From: Acanthornis magna | Taxonomy: Eukaryota; Chordata; Aves; Passeriformes; Acanthizidae | Assembly (NCBI GenBank): GCA_036785705.1 | Contig: JAWUZG010000056.1 | Location: forward strand, 11,332,501-11,396,500 | Length of the DNA: 64,000 nt | Direction: 5' to 3' | Part shown: positions 11,906 through 23,500 of the stretch, in pieces | Layout of the letters: each line of letters opens with the position of its first letter | How positions within the stretch are numbered: position 1 is the first letter of the stretch | Translations under genes and position numbers: made by a program | Notes under the pieces: generated by a model | Databases searched by the model: none | Seen by the model: only the letters and a program-made list of their open reading frames with translations | What the model was told of the DNA's origin: nothing

Positions 11906-12375
11906 CCCAGGACCGAGGCACTCACGGCGCATCCAATTCGTCCCCAATTCCTCCCTGTGCGAGCGGATGCGATCCTCGTCAAAATCAATTGACTGAAGTC
12001 AGACCCTGCATCTTCAGTTGCTAAGGAAAGAAAAATCAGTGTTGCTCGTGAGAGGACCACTGGTGCAGAAAGTCACTTAGCACCAGCAGCTGCTTCATGG
12101 CAGCAGAGATTCAGAGGTGCCAGCGGAGGCTGCAGCAGGATCCTGTGTTATGCTGGGCTCCTGGGGACATGACTGGAAAGAAACCTTGAGGAGAGGATTA
12201 CTCCTTGTCTGCGTGTGGAAAATTCCCATTCGTTTCTGAAGGAAAGCACGTGTGTGTAGTTTATTTATGCACTTATTTATACAGCTAAAAGGATCAAGGA
12301 CACTGCTGTCAAACTACAGAGATCTGGATCCATACTCTCTCACTGCAGCCAGGGAGCTGACAGGGGCTTCAGTGC

Positions 12376-12442
12376 TCTAAATTACTTACTGGCTAATTAC
12401 CCATTTTCTAATAATTATTAGCTTATTATTATTAGCGAATTA
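12376..12442. promoter_or_regulatory. Cluster of TAAT/ATTA homeodomain-type sites with a 14-bp palindrome
   Basis: Within about 65 bases there are at least eight TAAT/ATTA cores. They include CTAATTA (about 12393-12399), the perfect palindrome CTAATAATTATTAG at 12408-12421, and GAATTAG (about 12437-12443). Such clusters are typical of homeodomain-bound enhancers in vertebrate gene deserts. It could also be simple AT-rich drift; the regular spacing and GC-balanced flanks argue mildly against that. Confidence 0.35.
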
Positions 12443-15123
12443 GCCCCTGGCTGGCCATGGCAGCAGCCCCATCTCACCTGTGCACCTGCAGAGGTGACAA
12501 TGCTCTCACTCCCAGGTCCGTGTCCAGCCTGGGTCAGGGGCAGCCTCCTGAAGTCGCTGCCCTTTCCTGCAGGGAGTGGGTGGGTTGGTCTCAGCCCAAG
12601 CCCTGGTGTGTGGTACCTTTGTCACAAGAGCCCGGTGGCATTTTGGCAGCCTCGTTGTGTTGGGGATGAGTCACAGGAACTGCGCTCTCCGCTCAGGTCT
12701 AGGAGAGGCTCAGTCTCACTGCTGAGTCACTGCCAGAGCGGTGTGGGCAGCCTGGGGCTGTGCTTTGTGTCCTGCTTCATGAAGGACTTTTGCATATTTT
12801 TGCCCACCTGAAAGGTCATTCATCCCTAAGCATCCCTCTATGGATGTCCCTCCATCACATCTAGCTAAGGATGGATTTGCTTGTCCATGGTTCTCAATGT
12901 TTAATGTGAGGATTTCACCACAGTGCAGAACTCTCATCCACACCGTGTCTGCCTTTGACACCAGGACAGATTCCACTTCTTCCAAATATTGTTATTGCTT
13001 TGTATTATTTATGCCATGGAAAAATATTGAGGAGACAAAGTGGGAAAAATTAGCTCATTCTTTCTAAAATCTGAAAGCAGATGAAAGACAAAGAATATAG
13101 ACTTAAAAAAAAACAAAAAACCAACAATCAGCTAATTTTGGAGCATGTTTCATCTTCACAAGAGCCACTCATTTTCCAGCTAATTCTTTGTAAACCTTTA
13201 TTCCTTTTGTAGCAAGTTTGGTATAGTTTTACATTATACCAAGTTCAATGGAAGAAAAAAAAGGAGTGATGGTTTGAATTATTCCCCATCCCCCTATCCT
13301 ACAAGAAAAACCCAGGTTTGAACTTCACTTTTTAATATGCAAGGACCCAGCCAAGGACACCCTTGCTAATCTTTCAAAATGCAGCACTGTGCTCCTTCAA
13401 AGTCTTAAAAGCTGCTTGGATTTTGACTGAACGTGTAACCCTGTATTAAACTCCTAATGGCTAATGAGACTGAGCTTGGTTATGAGGACTAAAATACAGA
13501 AAATATAATCAGTAGCCTAGAATGAGTCCTCATCTTCTTTTACTTTCATTAAGTCCATTTTAAACTAACTTTACCATATATCTTTCATGAGATTTTCATT
13601 ACTTTCCTATCCATTGAGGACAAGATGGAACAATCAGTTTTATTGTTCATTTGTCTAATAATTTCTTCACTGTGGGTTATTCAGGCATTTGAGTGTGATA
13701 TTTCACTGCCAGCCCAAGCTGGTGTTTTAGTCTGTGCTGTCCCTTCTCCTCCTCGTGTTCTCTGCTTTTCTTCCAGTTGGGAGGGCAAAATGTGCAACGT
13801 CATTAAAAAAAAATTTAAAAATCTCTTGCAGTGGTGTTCTAAGTTGGAACAAATCATGGAAATGCTAAAAGTGGTTTTGTCACCTCTGTTTTCCTCTAGA
13901 CACTGACATCCCTAGTCCATACAGATTTTTGCCAGCATGGAGTGATCTCCTAGATCTGTCCAGCAGAACTTGCTGCTCTGGATGTCCCTTGGGTTAGCAT
14001 TTTTGCACAGTCTGTAAGGAAGCTGAAGCTGTGTTTATGCAGTGATATTTCACTGGCTAAATCCTTCTTACTGCAGGCAAAAAAATGTTGCAGGAGTGAC
14101 CCGGGCTTTATCTCACATGAATAAAGTAGCAAGGTCTGATTTGGTAATGTCAGTGAAGTTTCTGACTTTGGCTAAACTCAGAATCTTTAATTTTGTTAAT
14201 GCACACCTGTGAAATCCCTGACAACAATGGCTCCTGTTATCTACAAAACATTTGAAGAACAATAACAGGGTTTATCTAAGTCAATTGTACAGTTATTTGT
14301 GGGGACTGCACTGTAACTCTGCTGGAAATAATGGCAATTCTGCAGTTATTCATGTCAGCGGAGCGATGATATTCCCTGATTGCTCTCCAATTAACTCGTG
14401 CCACTGCAGCAGCCCAGGAATGGAGCAGGCAGGACACATTGTTAAGGAAAACCAGGCATTTTTTAGGGGTTTCCTTATGGCCACCAGCCCCCAAACAGTC
14501 ATTCTGTTTAAGCAAGGGCTCAGCATCAGCAGTGAGGATCCACAGCTATTTTTTGGAGCGAAGCTCTGCCCTCGGCTCGCGTTATTGATGGGGTTGGGTG
14601 TGAGGGAGGCTTACACCGAAGGGAAGAGTAATGGCATAAAGAGACAGAAAGGCAAATTGGCTGGCTGAGAAATGACCTGTGCTCAGCCCTGCTGGTGGAG
14701 CGCTGGCAGCTCGGGGCTGGCTGGAAGGGCAAAGGCACAGCAGTGTTCGGTAAAAATACGGCAAAAGCCACTTTTAGTGAAAATAGAAATAGTGATAGGA
14801 GTTAAAAAGAACAGGTCCAGGGATGTAGGCTGTTCCCTCTGAGGTGGGTTGATTGGAGGGTAATCATTTATTTGCATTTTTAAGGGGTTTTCTTAATTAT
14901 TGGGGAACAGACACTTGTGATTGAAGAGCTAAGAGGCAAAACCCACCAGGCACGTGGGCCTTGGGCTCCACTCTTCATTCGAGCACTGGGGGAATTTACA
15001 AGGGATTGATCCCTTCCTAGGGCACAGGTTTGGTTAAGACCAAGCATGGCAGGAAGGGCAGATTTGCTGTGGATGTTATTACCAGCAATAATTCCCTCAC
15101 CTCACTCCTGTCACCTCTCTCAG
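12443..15123. other. Intergenic; no gene seen
   Basis: No coding similarity found. A small imperfect hairpin, TTGGTATA...TATACCAA, occurs near 13217-13241. Sequence near 14270-14400 is repeat-free and could be conserved, but nothing in it identifies a function. Confidence 0.55.
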
Positions 15124-15189
15124 CAACAACCAACTGCTGGAGCAGAGCGGAGGAGATGCTGAGCAGTGACATGTGGCAGGGACAGCAGG
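15124..15189 (+). other. Candidate exon (66 nt) bounded by strong splice signals
   Basis: A long pyrimidine tract ending ctcctgtcacctctctcag (to 15123) is followed by 66 bases and then CAGG|GTGAGT, a near-ideal 5' splice site with GT at 15190-15191. The interval lies inside a stop-free plus-strand stretch (15030-15578). The encoded peptide resembles no family I know, and an ORF of that length is expected about once by chance in a window this size. If transcribed, a long non-coding RNA exon is the more likely reading. Confidence 0.25.
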
Positions 15190-15379
15190 GTGAGTCTCAG
15201 GCCGGGGGGACAGAAATCAGGACAGACAGCTCCCAGCAGAATCCTTGGTGGCTTTCTAAAGCCTTTTCTGGCTCTGGGGTAGACAGAAATAGGGTCACAC
15301 GGCTGCAAGGAAAGCAGATGATGCCCTTCCTTAGAAAACAGATGTGCGTTCCCAACGTGTGCTCTTGTCTCTGTCTCAG

Positions 15380-15467
15380 CAGCTGGATCTCCTCCTCATT
15401 CCTATCGCTCACTATTGCTGCTCTGAGCTATTGCGCATTTAGTATGAGGATTTTGATTCATTTTATG
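15380..15467 (+). other. Second candidate exon (88 nt) 190 bases downstream
   Basis: The acceptor gtgctcttgtctctgtctcag (AG at 15378-15379; an alternative CAG ends at 15382) and the donor TATG|GTAAGT with GT at 15468-15469 bracket 88 bases. Together with the interval at 15124-15189 this makes an exon-intron-exon pattern on the same strand with a 190-base intron. There is no protein similarity, and splice signals this good do occur by chance. Confidence 0.22.
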
Positions 15468-15589
15468 GTAAGTCTCACCCATCTGCATATGTTGGTGCTG
15501 GGCTGGCTGCTGTACGGAGCTAAATCCCAGAAAACCAGGATGAAAGGCTCGGTCCCCTCAGGGACACCTCACGGATAACGGGGTGTGGG

Positions 15590-15910
15590 CTCTTCAGTCC
15601 AATGAACAAGGAATAATTCGCTGCATTTCCAAGCTTGGCAGCTTGTTTCTTATAATTCCTTGAGAGGTAGTAATTAAATGTCATTGCATTAGAACCAATA
15701 TGTCCCAAGTAGAGAACAAACTCATACTCATAATTATGTAGCCATCACATTAAACAAACAAGCTGCTCATTAAAAATAGATGCAAAAGATTCAATTAGAT
15801 CTAATGCTGTATTAAGGATTTGATGGCATGCTGGCTTTATCTCCATTGGTTCTAGGCAATAATGAAGCAGCTTTTCAGAGTGACCCAAGAGGAATATGTT
15901 TCTTTTTTAA
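15590..15910. promoter_or_regulatory. Candidate conserved non-coding element, AT-rich with homeodomain/SOX-type sites
   Basis: Repeat-free sequence carries GTAATTAAAT (about 15669-15678), several other TAAT/ATTA cores, ATAATTAT and CCATTGGTT (about 15843-15851). Its texture resembles vertebrate enhancers in gene deserts. Conservation cannot be tested from one sequence. Confidence 0.25.
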
Positions 15911-18900
15911 ATACCCATTTTCTTTCTTAATCTTAAAACTATTATTAAGCACCTTTTCCTCTAAGTAAAGAGGGAAGGGGGGGAGAAAGGAAAAGGAGCT
16001 TTATTGTTTTCTAGCATTCCATCTGGGTTTAGAGACATAAAAGAATGAGGGAGCCCAATCTTTATTCTGTGTGCGACCTCTAATACGATTCAGAATAATG
16101 TAATAGGAAATCAAATCTCTGTAAGGGAGATTATTGAGTGTACAGAAAAGGATGATTATTGAATGTACAGAATTCCTTCTAAGCATTATCTGCCTCTCCT
16201 GTACGCCTTAGCACCAGAAGAGCTGCGTGATGGTCACTTTGATCCATTTCTCCCAATGAATCCATTGCCTTTGGCCTGTCCTCCCCACCCGGCTGGGCAC
16301 TGGCTGCAGCTTCCACAGGGCCATAGATCTTCCTCCCGCGAGCTGCTGTTATTTAAACCCTGTCTGTGGCCCTGCCCCTTGTGTTTTGGAAGCGCGTTAC
16401 ATTTTGCCAAGCGATCAGGATTGCGCTGTTCCATCGCCGCTTTCTTTTCTCTGAGAAGTCTGCCCAGGGGACAGAGCTGTAAATTGTATCCCAGCTCCAT
16501 CTCAATCCATCACTTGGACCAAGCAGCAGAATCCTTACAAAGGCCGAAACAAAATCAAATTTGCTTTTTCCTTGAATCTCTTGCCTAGCTTGCAGTACAG
16601 ACACCATCAACATTTAATTGTGTGTGGGCAGATTATCCAGTTGCAAATGAACCCTGTTACACCAAAAATAAAACACTTTTATTCCCCTCATTGACCTTTT
16701 CTACATTGCTGCTCCAGTTTTTGCTAAGATTAATATAGAAAATAAAACATTTATTTCCACAATCTGATTTACATCAGTTTTGTTCGACTGTGCTTCACTT
16801 TATTTGGGTTAGTCCAGCTCCCTCCCCGAGTCTGGATAATCACAAGTTGACTGACTATAGTGAGGAAAGACATATTAAAATTTATAGTTATAAAATAGCC
16901 TGATGCAGTGTCTGCTGTAGATGGCAAAATAGATCGGATTGATTGGGCATTTGTCTCTGAAACAGAGGGTGGTTTTGATGTATGTGCATAATTTGTAAGA
17001 GAATTTGCTTCTCCACAGCAGTGCTGTGCTTGATTCAGCATAATTAAGAATTTCATCACCAATCTGAAAAGTGCCCTTTGGTTTTGAATGTGGTTTGATT
17101 TCGCAGAGAAATCACCTTCTGGGCACGATGCATTTGGAACCCTAAGAACCCCACTACCTCTGGGATAATTTCTATCATGGAAATTTAAGAGATGTGTGCT
17201 CATGAGGGATATTGTTATAACAACCAATTTCTTGACTCCACCTTGTAAATCAATATATTCCAGCAAAGGGCACAAGCCTGAAAAGTTGTAGAATGACATG
17301 TCCATGTTAAGCTGCAAGAAATGAGAATAAAGGAATATATTAGGTAGGTTTTCAGTTCAGCCTCATCTCACTACAGTGTCCAGTCTAAAGATAACTGTGA
17401 GATCCCTCTTGCATTCCAAGGTGAGGTATAATGTGGGAAATTACTCTGCAGTGCTGCCGGTGCAGAACAGGAGATGGTGGTGGGGAGGTGGGATCGCTTG
17501 GCCAGCCTGCTGCTTGCTGTGTTTTCCCATTCTCAGGGAGATACAGGCTCCCTCAGAGTGTAACAGTTGCTGATTTGGTCTGTAAAACATATAAATGTGT
17601 GCTTTCAGGTAGAAAACTGCGAACTGGAAAAATCTGGACTGTCGGTCTCTGCTGAAACATGAAGAACACTTTTTTTTCCACTTTTGCTCACATACTTTTC
17701 CCTAGTCAGCTCATTTTCCTTTTAGAATCTTTCCCCCTCCCCTTTTCTCTTTTTTCTTTTTTTTTTTTAAATTTTTTCCTTTTTCTTTTCAAACAAGTAA
17801 CAATACCTTGAGTGCCATTTCACTGTCATCTCCAGCAAGGAGTTGCCATGAAAGGAGTAGAAGTCCATGGGAGCATTTCTTTTGATAAGGAAAAAATTGT
17901 GACCATCCTTTGCTGGGCCACTGTTGGCATTTCCTTCCACACCACTCTCCTAAAGCTTTTGACCAGAGGAAAAGGATGTGCAAAAGGTGAGGTTTTCTTT
18001 ACACTTATAGAACCTTTCATTCCCCAACAATTGAATTTATTTTATCCATGAAACAAGAGCCTCAAAGGATCCCACCCTCTTGTGCATGGGCTGTGTTGCT
18101 TTGTATTCTGCTGCTGGTTCTGAAAGATAACAAATACCGGAAGAGAACATCAATCCTGATTTCTTTTCTTTCTTTATCTCCCCCCTGTTCTCTGTTGTGC
18201 CACGACTGCTAATGATTCTCTGGTTTAGTGGTGGATGTAATAAGATATGGATGCTGGATATTGGGTTTTTTATACCTGTTGCACCTATATGAGTGTGGAT
18301 GGCAGACTTCCCTCCTCCTCTCCTGCTTCTCTCGGAACTGAATTAATTTACCTCAAAATTACAGAGCTGTAGTCACAAATCCATCAGGTCAGAGAGATAC
18401 TTAGAAGAAAGATGTAGTGCACTCACCCCTCCTATGTGCCCTTACATTGTTATCAATCCCTCAACACTCCCTTCTCTTTTTTCTGAAAAAGAGGGACAAA
18501 TACTCCATTTTTTCACTTAAATTTCAGATCATTCGCCAAAGTCGTGCTGTGTAACCAACTTTAATTATTGATAAAGGTGAGACTTTCTGTACTTGTAATA
18601 AATTTCTATATTCATAAAAAGCTAGGGATTCAAAACACCCAGATCTAAATTATTTATCAGTCAGAAGGACAGCTGGATCCACATTACAGGACATTTCTAA
18701 GGACCTCAGCTGACCAGAGGGGACATCTGCTTGGGTGTGACCTTGCTCTTTCTGCTCCCTAGAGCTTTCCTAACAGAGGAAAGTGGTGGGCATTATTCAA
18801 CCATGGGTAAGACCTTGAAAATTATACCTTTACTGGGAAAAATGCATGGAGACATGACGTGAAAGTTGGGCACTGGATTTCTGTCCCTCATTTATCAAAT

Positions 18901-19222
18901 GCAAAGAGTGAAGGTGATCATCAGAGCCCCTCAGGACTGGTGAGGAAGGGCAGAACATTCTACTGCTGCTCACACTTTGCCCAAACCTCCAGATTTTGCT
19001 GGCTCTGAGCCACCTGAGCTCAGGTGATGCTGTCTGTCCATGCTCCTGGCACGGCAGGGGCGGCTGGGTGTCAAAAAGCCACCCATGGGTGCTGGATTTG
19101 GGCATAAAAATGTGGGTTTGGAGAGGCAGTGAGTGCAGATTCACACCTACATTCACCAAAATGGTGTCCCCCGTGGGGCAGTCTCCACCCCCAGTCTCAC
19201 ACAGACAGGTCCCTGATAACAC
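15911..19222. other. Intergenic; no gene seen; T-rich tract at 17665-17790
   Basis: No recognisable coding sequence, including the 182-codon minus-strand ORF at 16769-17317. Two copies of a 19-base stretch (gattattgagtgtacagaa and a one-change version) begin at 16129 and 16154. At 17665-17790 there is a long pyrimidine/T-rich tract with poly(T) near 17755-17769. The rest is unremarkable. Confidence 0.55.
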
Positions 19223-19279
19223 TTCACCACCCCACATGTTTTTCACCACCCCACATGTTTTTCACCACCCCACAAGTTT
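19223..19279. repeat. 19-bp tandem repeat, three copies
   Basis: Three adjacent copies of ttcaccaccccacatgttt start at 19223, 19242 and 19261; the third carries AAG for ATG. It is a small minisatellite with no coding meaning. Confidence 0.95.
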
Positions 19280-20397
19280 TTCACTGTCCCAGAGTTCATC
19301 TGCCTTCACAGCTGCGACATTGCCTGGAGCTCCAGAGCCTTTGCCCATGCAGAACCTGTTTTTTTCATTCTATTGATGAAATTGCAAAAAGAAAAAAAAA
19401 AGAAAAAGATTTTCCACCTGTGCCCAGGAAAGCAGAACTGAGAAAAAAACAAGACAAAAAGCAAACGGAGGAAGAAAAAATTTCCACTTACCAAAGCTGT
19501 TAGGTGAACCTCATCACACATTCAGAACTCTGCCTTCCACCAGCAACAGGGCTTCAGGAAAAACATCTCCACAGCAGACAGCAGCACAGGTGATCCAGTG
19601 CAGAGAATCAAGGGCAGGAAGTTTCCCCAAGATCTGTATTTTTATAAGTAACTGAAATTTTCTAGTTTATTTTCACGATGATGGAAGTGAGCAGAAAAAA
19701 ATCCCAGCTCCTTCCATCATGAAATACATATTGTGGCAGAATGCTGCATGCCTTGTGTCAAAGGATCCATAGTATTGATTTCTTAAAATGAAAAATAAGT
19801 TTAAGGTGGAGTGCTTGGGAAAAAAAAAATCAATAAAATTTCAAGTGACTGAATAGAACTATCAATTGTAATGACAGCAATCAAAAGGCCTTATCCAGTT
19901 CCATAACATTTTGGTGTCTGGACCTTTATTTTCATTAAATTTGTCATTGACAGAATGCTGACCTTACCTTACCAACCTGTCTGGAATTAGATTAAAATTA
20001 GTGTGGCTGAAAATGCCTGATTTCATTCCACAAAGTATATGTAAGCAAAAACCGGAAAATGTGGAGCAGAAGTGTAAATGTCTGCAATGCAAATTGGGAT
20101 GCAACAACCCAGTCAAGTCAGAAAAATATTTGAAAGTATCTCCTGACATTTAAGAAAGACCCTCAGCCTCCAGCAGCTCTCAGTGAAACCATCTCCCAGG
20201 CTGTTAGCAGGAGGGCCAGAACATGAGAATCTGTGTCTCTTCCAAAAACCCTCATTTTTTTGGTGCTTTGATCCCTTTCATTCCCACAACACTCAAGGAA
20301 TAATCAGCCCATGTAGGACCAAGGGCTGTAACTCTTTGTGGAGGTTTCTCCCTGTTTTCAGACTCAGGATATGGGACTTGCCTCTGAGCTGTGCCCG
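19280..20397. other. Intergenic; no gene seen
   Basis: An A/G-rich patch (about 19385-19490) is rich in AAAGAAAA and gives lysine-rich translations of no significance. No gene or repeat family recognised. Confidence 0.6.
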
Positions 20398-20586
20398 TCA
20401 CCACCATCACCATCACCATCACCATCATCACCACCATCACCATCATCATCACCACCATCACCATCACCACCATCACCACCATCACCATCACCATCACCAC
20501 CATCATCACCATCACCATCACCACCATCACCATCACCACCATCACCACCATCACCATCATCACCATCACCATCATCTCCATCGTCA
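20398..20586. repeat. Large CAC/CAT trinucleotide-hexanucleotide microsatellite
   Basis: About 189 bases are made almost entirely of CAC and CAT triplets in irregular order (units CACCAT and CATCATCAC). The array is stop-free in five of six frames, so it yields poly-His, Ser/Pro, Thr/Ile, Met/Val and Asp/Gly translations. These are artefacts of the repeat. Strong pyrimidine bias with G only on the other strand, and two mixed triplet types, suggest repeated expansion and point mutation; the array is probably polymorphic. Confidence 0.97.
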
Positions 20587-23500
20587 TGCCCTAGACAGAT
20601 ATCCAGGGCTCGAGGCTGTGCCATTCCCAGGCTCTCTGCTCTAAGGGCTGTCCTGTTTCTGCCCCAGTTAACATATGCAGGAATTAACTATTCATTATTA
20701 TAAATCACCTTATCTTGCTGTAAATCATGTAAACAGCACCATCCTTTTCCACAGGGGATGTTCCCCACACGATGTGTCCCTGTAACCCTGTGTGACTGAG
20801 GCTGTGGCTTTTCTGGTGCCTGGGGAAGAGCCAAGGCCACACAGGGACTGCTGGGTTCTTCTCCCTGCTCATGGCTTCAGAGCCTTGCTCCCTCCATTCT
20901 CCTCCCTTGGCTGCTTTCCCTGCCTCTCCCCCTTTGTTCTGTGAAGCTCTCGAGGCTGTGGCTCAGCAGCTCCCAGGGACACACGTGGCAGGTCCCCAGA
21001 GCCACAAGAGTGACCACAGCTCACTCTTCACCCCACTTGGCTGCCGTATTCATCCCCCTGTTCCCCTCTTGCTGCCCCACCAGAGAGAGCAGGGACTCTC
21101 ATCATCTTCACCCTCTCTATTTTCTGTCTTCTTTCTTCAGATTTCTTACTCTCTCTTTTTCTGCCTATGATTTTGGAACTTTTGCTGTTAAAGCTTCCCA
21201 AAGCCTTCTCGGAGCCACCTAATCCTCTACAGCCCCAGAGCATCAGGTTCAGGGATGCTGCTGACCCTCACTGCTGGGAAGGACTCTCCCAGTGGGCGTA
21301 AGGAGCTCAGACCTCCCAGGATGGCTTTCTCTCCTTCTCAGGGCTAGAAAAAACATCCCCAGGAGGAGACAAGGAAACCTGTCCTTGCATTGTTTGGCCA
21401 AGCGCTATTCTTTGTGTCTCTCTGAGGTTCAGGGTGTGCCTCTTGCAGCTGCTGGGCAGCAGAAGGTGCATCTGCACATGCCTTTCAGGATAAAGTGTCC
21501 TGGCCACCCTGAGTCACTGCATGGCACAGCAGGATCCTTGCCTATGGCTGAGGACCACGCCAGGGATAAAAAAGGGGAAAAAGGGGGAAAACCCCACATT
21601 TTCCAAACCTCTTTTTTAGAATTTGCGGCACCAAGCTGGATTCTGATTTGACTGCACAAATGGTGTCAATGCAAAGTACTTAACTTATATTTTGTATTAT
21701 TTTGAGACCATTCTTGTAAGGAACACCTACAAAGAGCTGCCCCTCAATGTGTGTGGCAGTGCCTCTGATACAGAACACATCAGATGCTCTTCTCTTGGTT
21801 GTCATCAAAGGTATCATGTCCCCCAGCATCCAGAGGCTAAATTGTCCTCTCTGATGGAGAATTTTGGCCTTCTTTTGTTCCAAATGATGATACTGAATTT
21901 GTACCATCTTCCTGGAAATATTTCTTTGTAGTTAAAGAAAAATAAAATCAAGACTAAATAAGAAGTTCATTGGCAAGTGATTTTATCTATCCTAAAGCCT
22001 TTTGAACTTTTCAAACCTCCAAGTGTTTGATTTACTCTGCAGTTCAGGTGCCATCTCGGGCTGATTATTTTCAAGACCCATTCTCTTGTCCCAGGTCAAT
22101 GAGTTTTGCACTTGATCTTCAAGAGCACCTTGGCTTCAGCTCTTCCCTTGGGAATACACAGGCTTGCATTCACCTGCAGGGATAGCAGCCTGCACTAGAG
22201 TACTGGAGTCAATTTACAGGAAAAGGGCCAATTTTTTCCTTTATCGCTTCTACTGTTGCAGAGAGATGAATTCTCCATGGTATAATAGCAGAACAAAAAT
22301 AGATTGCTTCTGTAATACACTATACAACAGCCTGGAATGCATCAGCCTTTTTCCTCAACAGTTCTTTGACAAATGAAACTTTATCTAACCATGTTCACCA
22401 TGTCATTCTCCTTCTCCTTTTTGCTCCATTTTTCCAGATTCCTGCAGGTGCCAAAATGGTAACTGTGCAGTGACACCACTGGTGTGATACTGCTGCCAGG
22501 GATTGGCAAAGGGACACAGTGACATTGGAAACACTGAATTTCATGGTGTATGGACAGGTTTCCATTTATGATAGTGCTAATGAAGACCCAGATGATTGGA
22601 CTCTGGGTCAGATACTGGCAAGGTCTCCCTTTATTTTGGGCTGTATTTGTTGTTTTGGATAACCCTCAGCAGTTTTTGCAGCAAGTTTCCTATTTTGTTC
22701 AGTCTTGATGCAGGAAAAGTATCAGGAAAATGTCCTTGTCCATAGAAAACCTTCTAATTAAAACAACTGCTTGGCTCTGCGCTATTGAAAGCAAACAACT
22801 CTGAGGGGAGCATTTGTTTTATCTGTACATGGAGAAAAGGCAATATATGCTCAAAATCTGGCTAAAAATAGATGACAAAGTGAACTCCCTATTTTCAGGT
22901 CTAAAAAAAAATAAAACCTTTTTTATAAAATTATGCTATTTGTCAAACACATTCCTACTCTGGGGAAAAGCCATTCCTTTTAATTTGGGTGAAATGTTCC
23001 ATTCAAATTGAGGACTTTATGGTTTCATCCTCCCCCAGCACCTCAGCCCAGTGTTTCTGCAGAAAAGGATATTAAATGAGATTAGCAGGAAGCCAGTTCC
23101 TCCATCTATTAGGATTTTGTATCAAATATGTGTGCTTTGGCAACTTTTTCTTCAATCTGACTTATTCCAATCCCCATTACTTTTGCAAGTCCTTATGGAT
23201 GTTTCCAGCTGAAGGCTGCAAACCCAGCCAGCCCCAGGAGAAAATGCATCTCCTCCTGTCCCACCTCCTTTCTGCTACTGCCCAAGGAGTTTTGCTCTCA
23301 AATTCGAAGAAATCACCCATAATTGCAGCATTATATAAATGTATTTGGAGAGCCTGGGTTTGGGGACTGCTGTGCAGTGTGACAGGCATTGCACCCCTGG
23401 TGCTGCCTGGGGCCAGTGCAGACCCAAGGAATGCAAACAAAATGTTCTAGCAGGAAAATGGGTATTTTCTGATGGGTGAAGCTGACAGTTGGGTGGTACA

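Noticed and set aside
15030..15578. 182-codon plus-strand ORF treated as a single-exon gene
   Set aside because: No protein similarity. It contains two acceptor-donor pairs that fit exons of a spliced RNA better than a continuous CDS.
16769..17317. 182-codon minus-strand ORF
   Set aside because: AT-rich, unpatterned translation with no similarity or splice context; chance length.
20183..20644. Histidine-rich 153-residue protein
   Set aside because: The His run is entirely the CAC/CAT microsatellite, which is stop-free in five of six frames.
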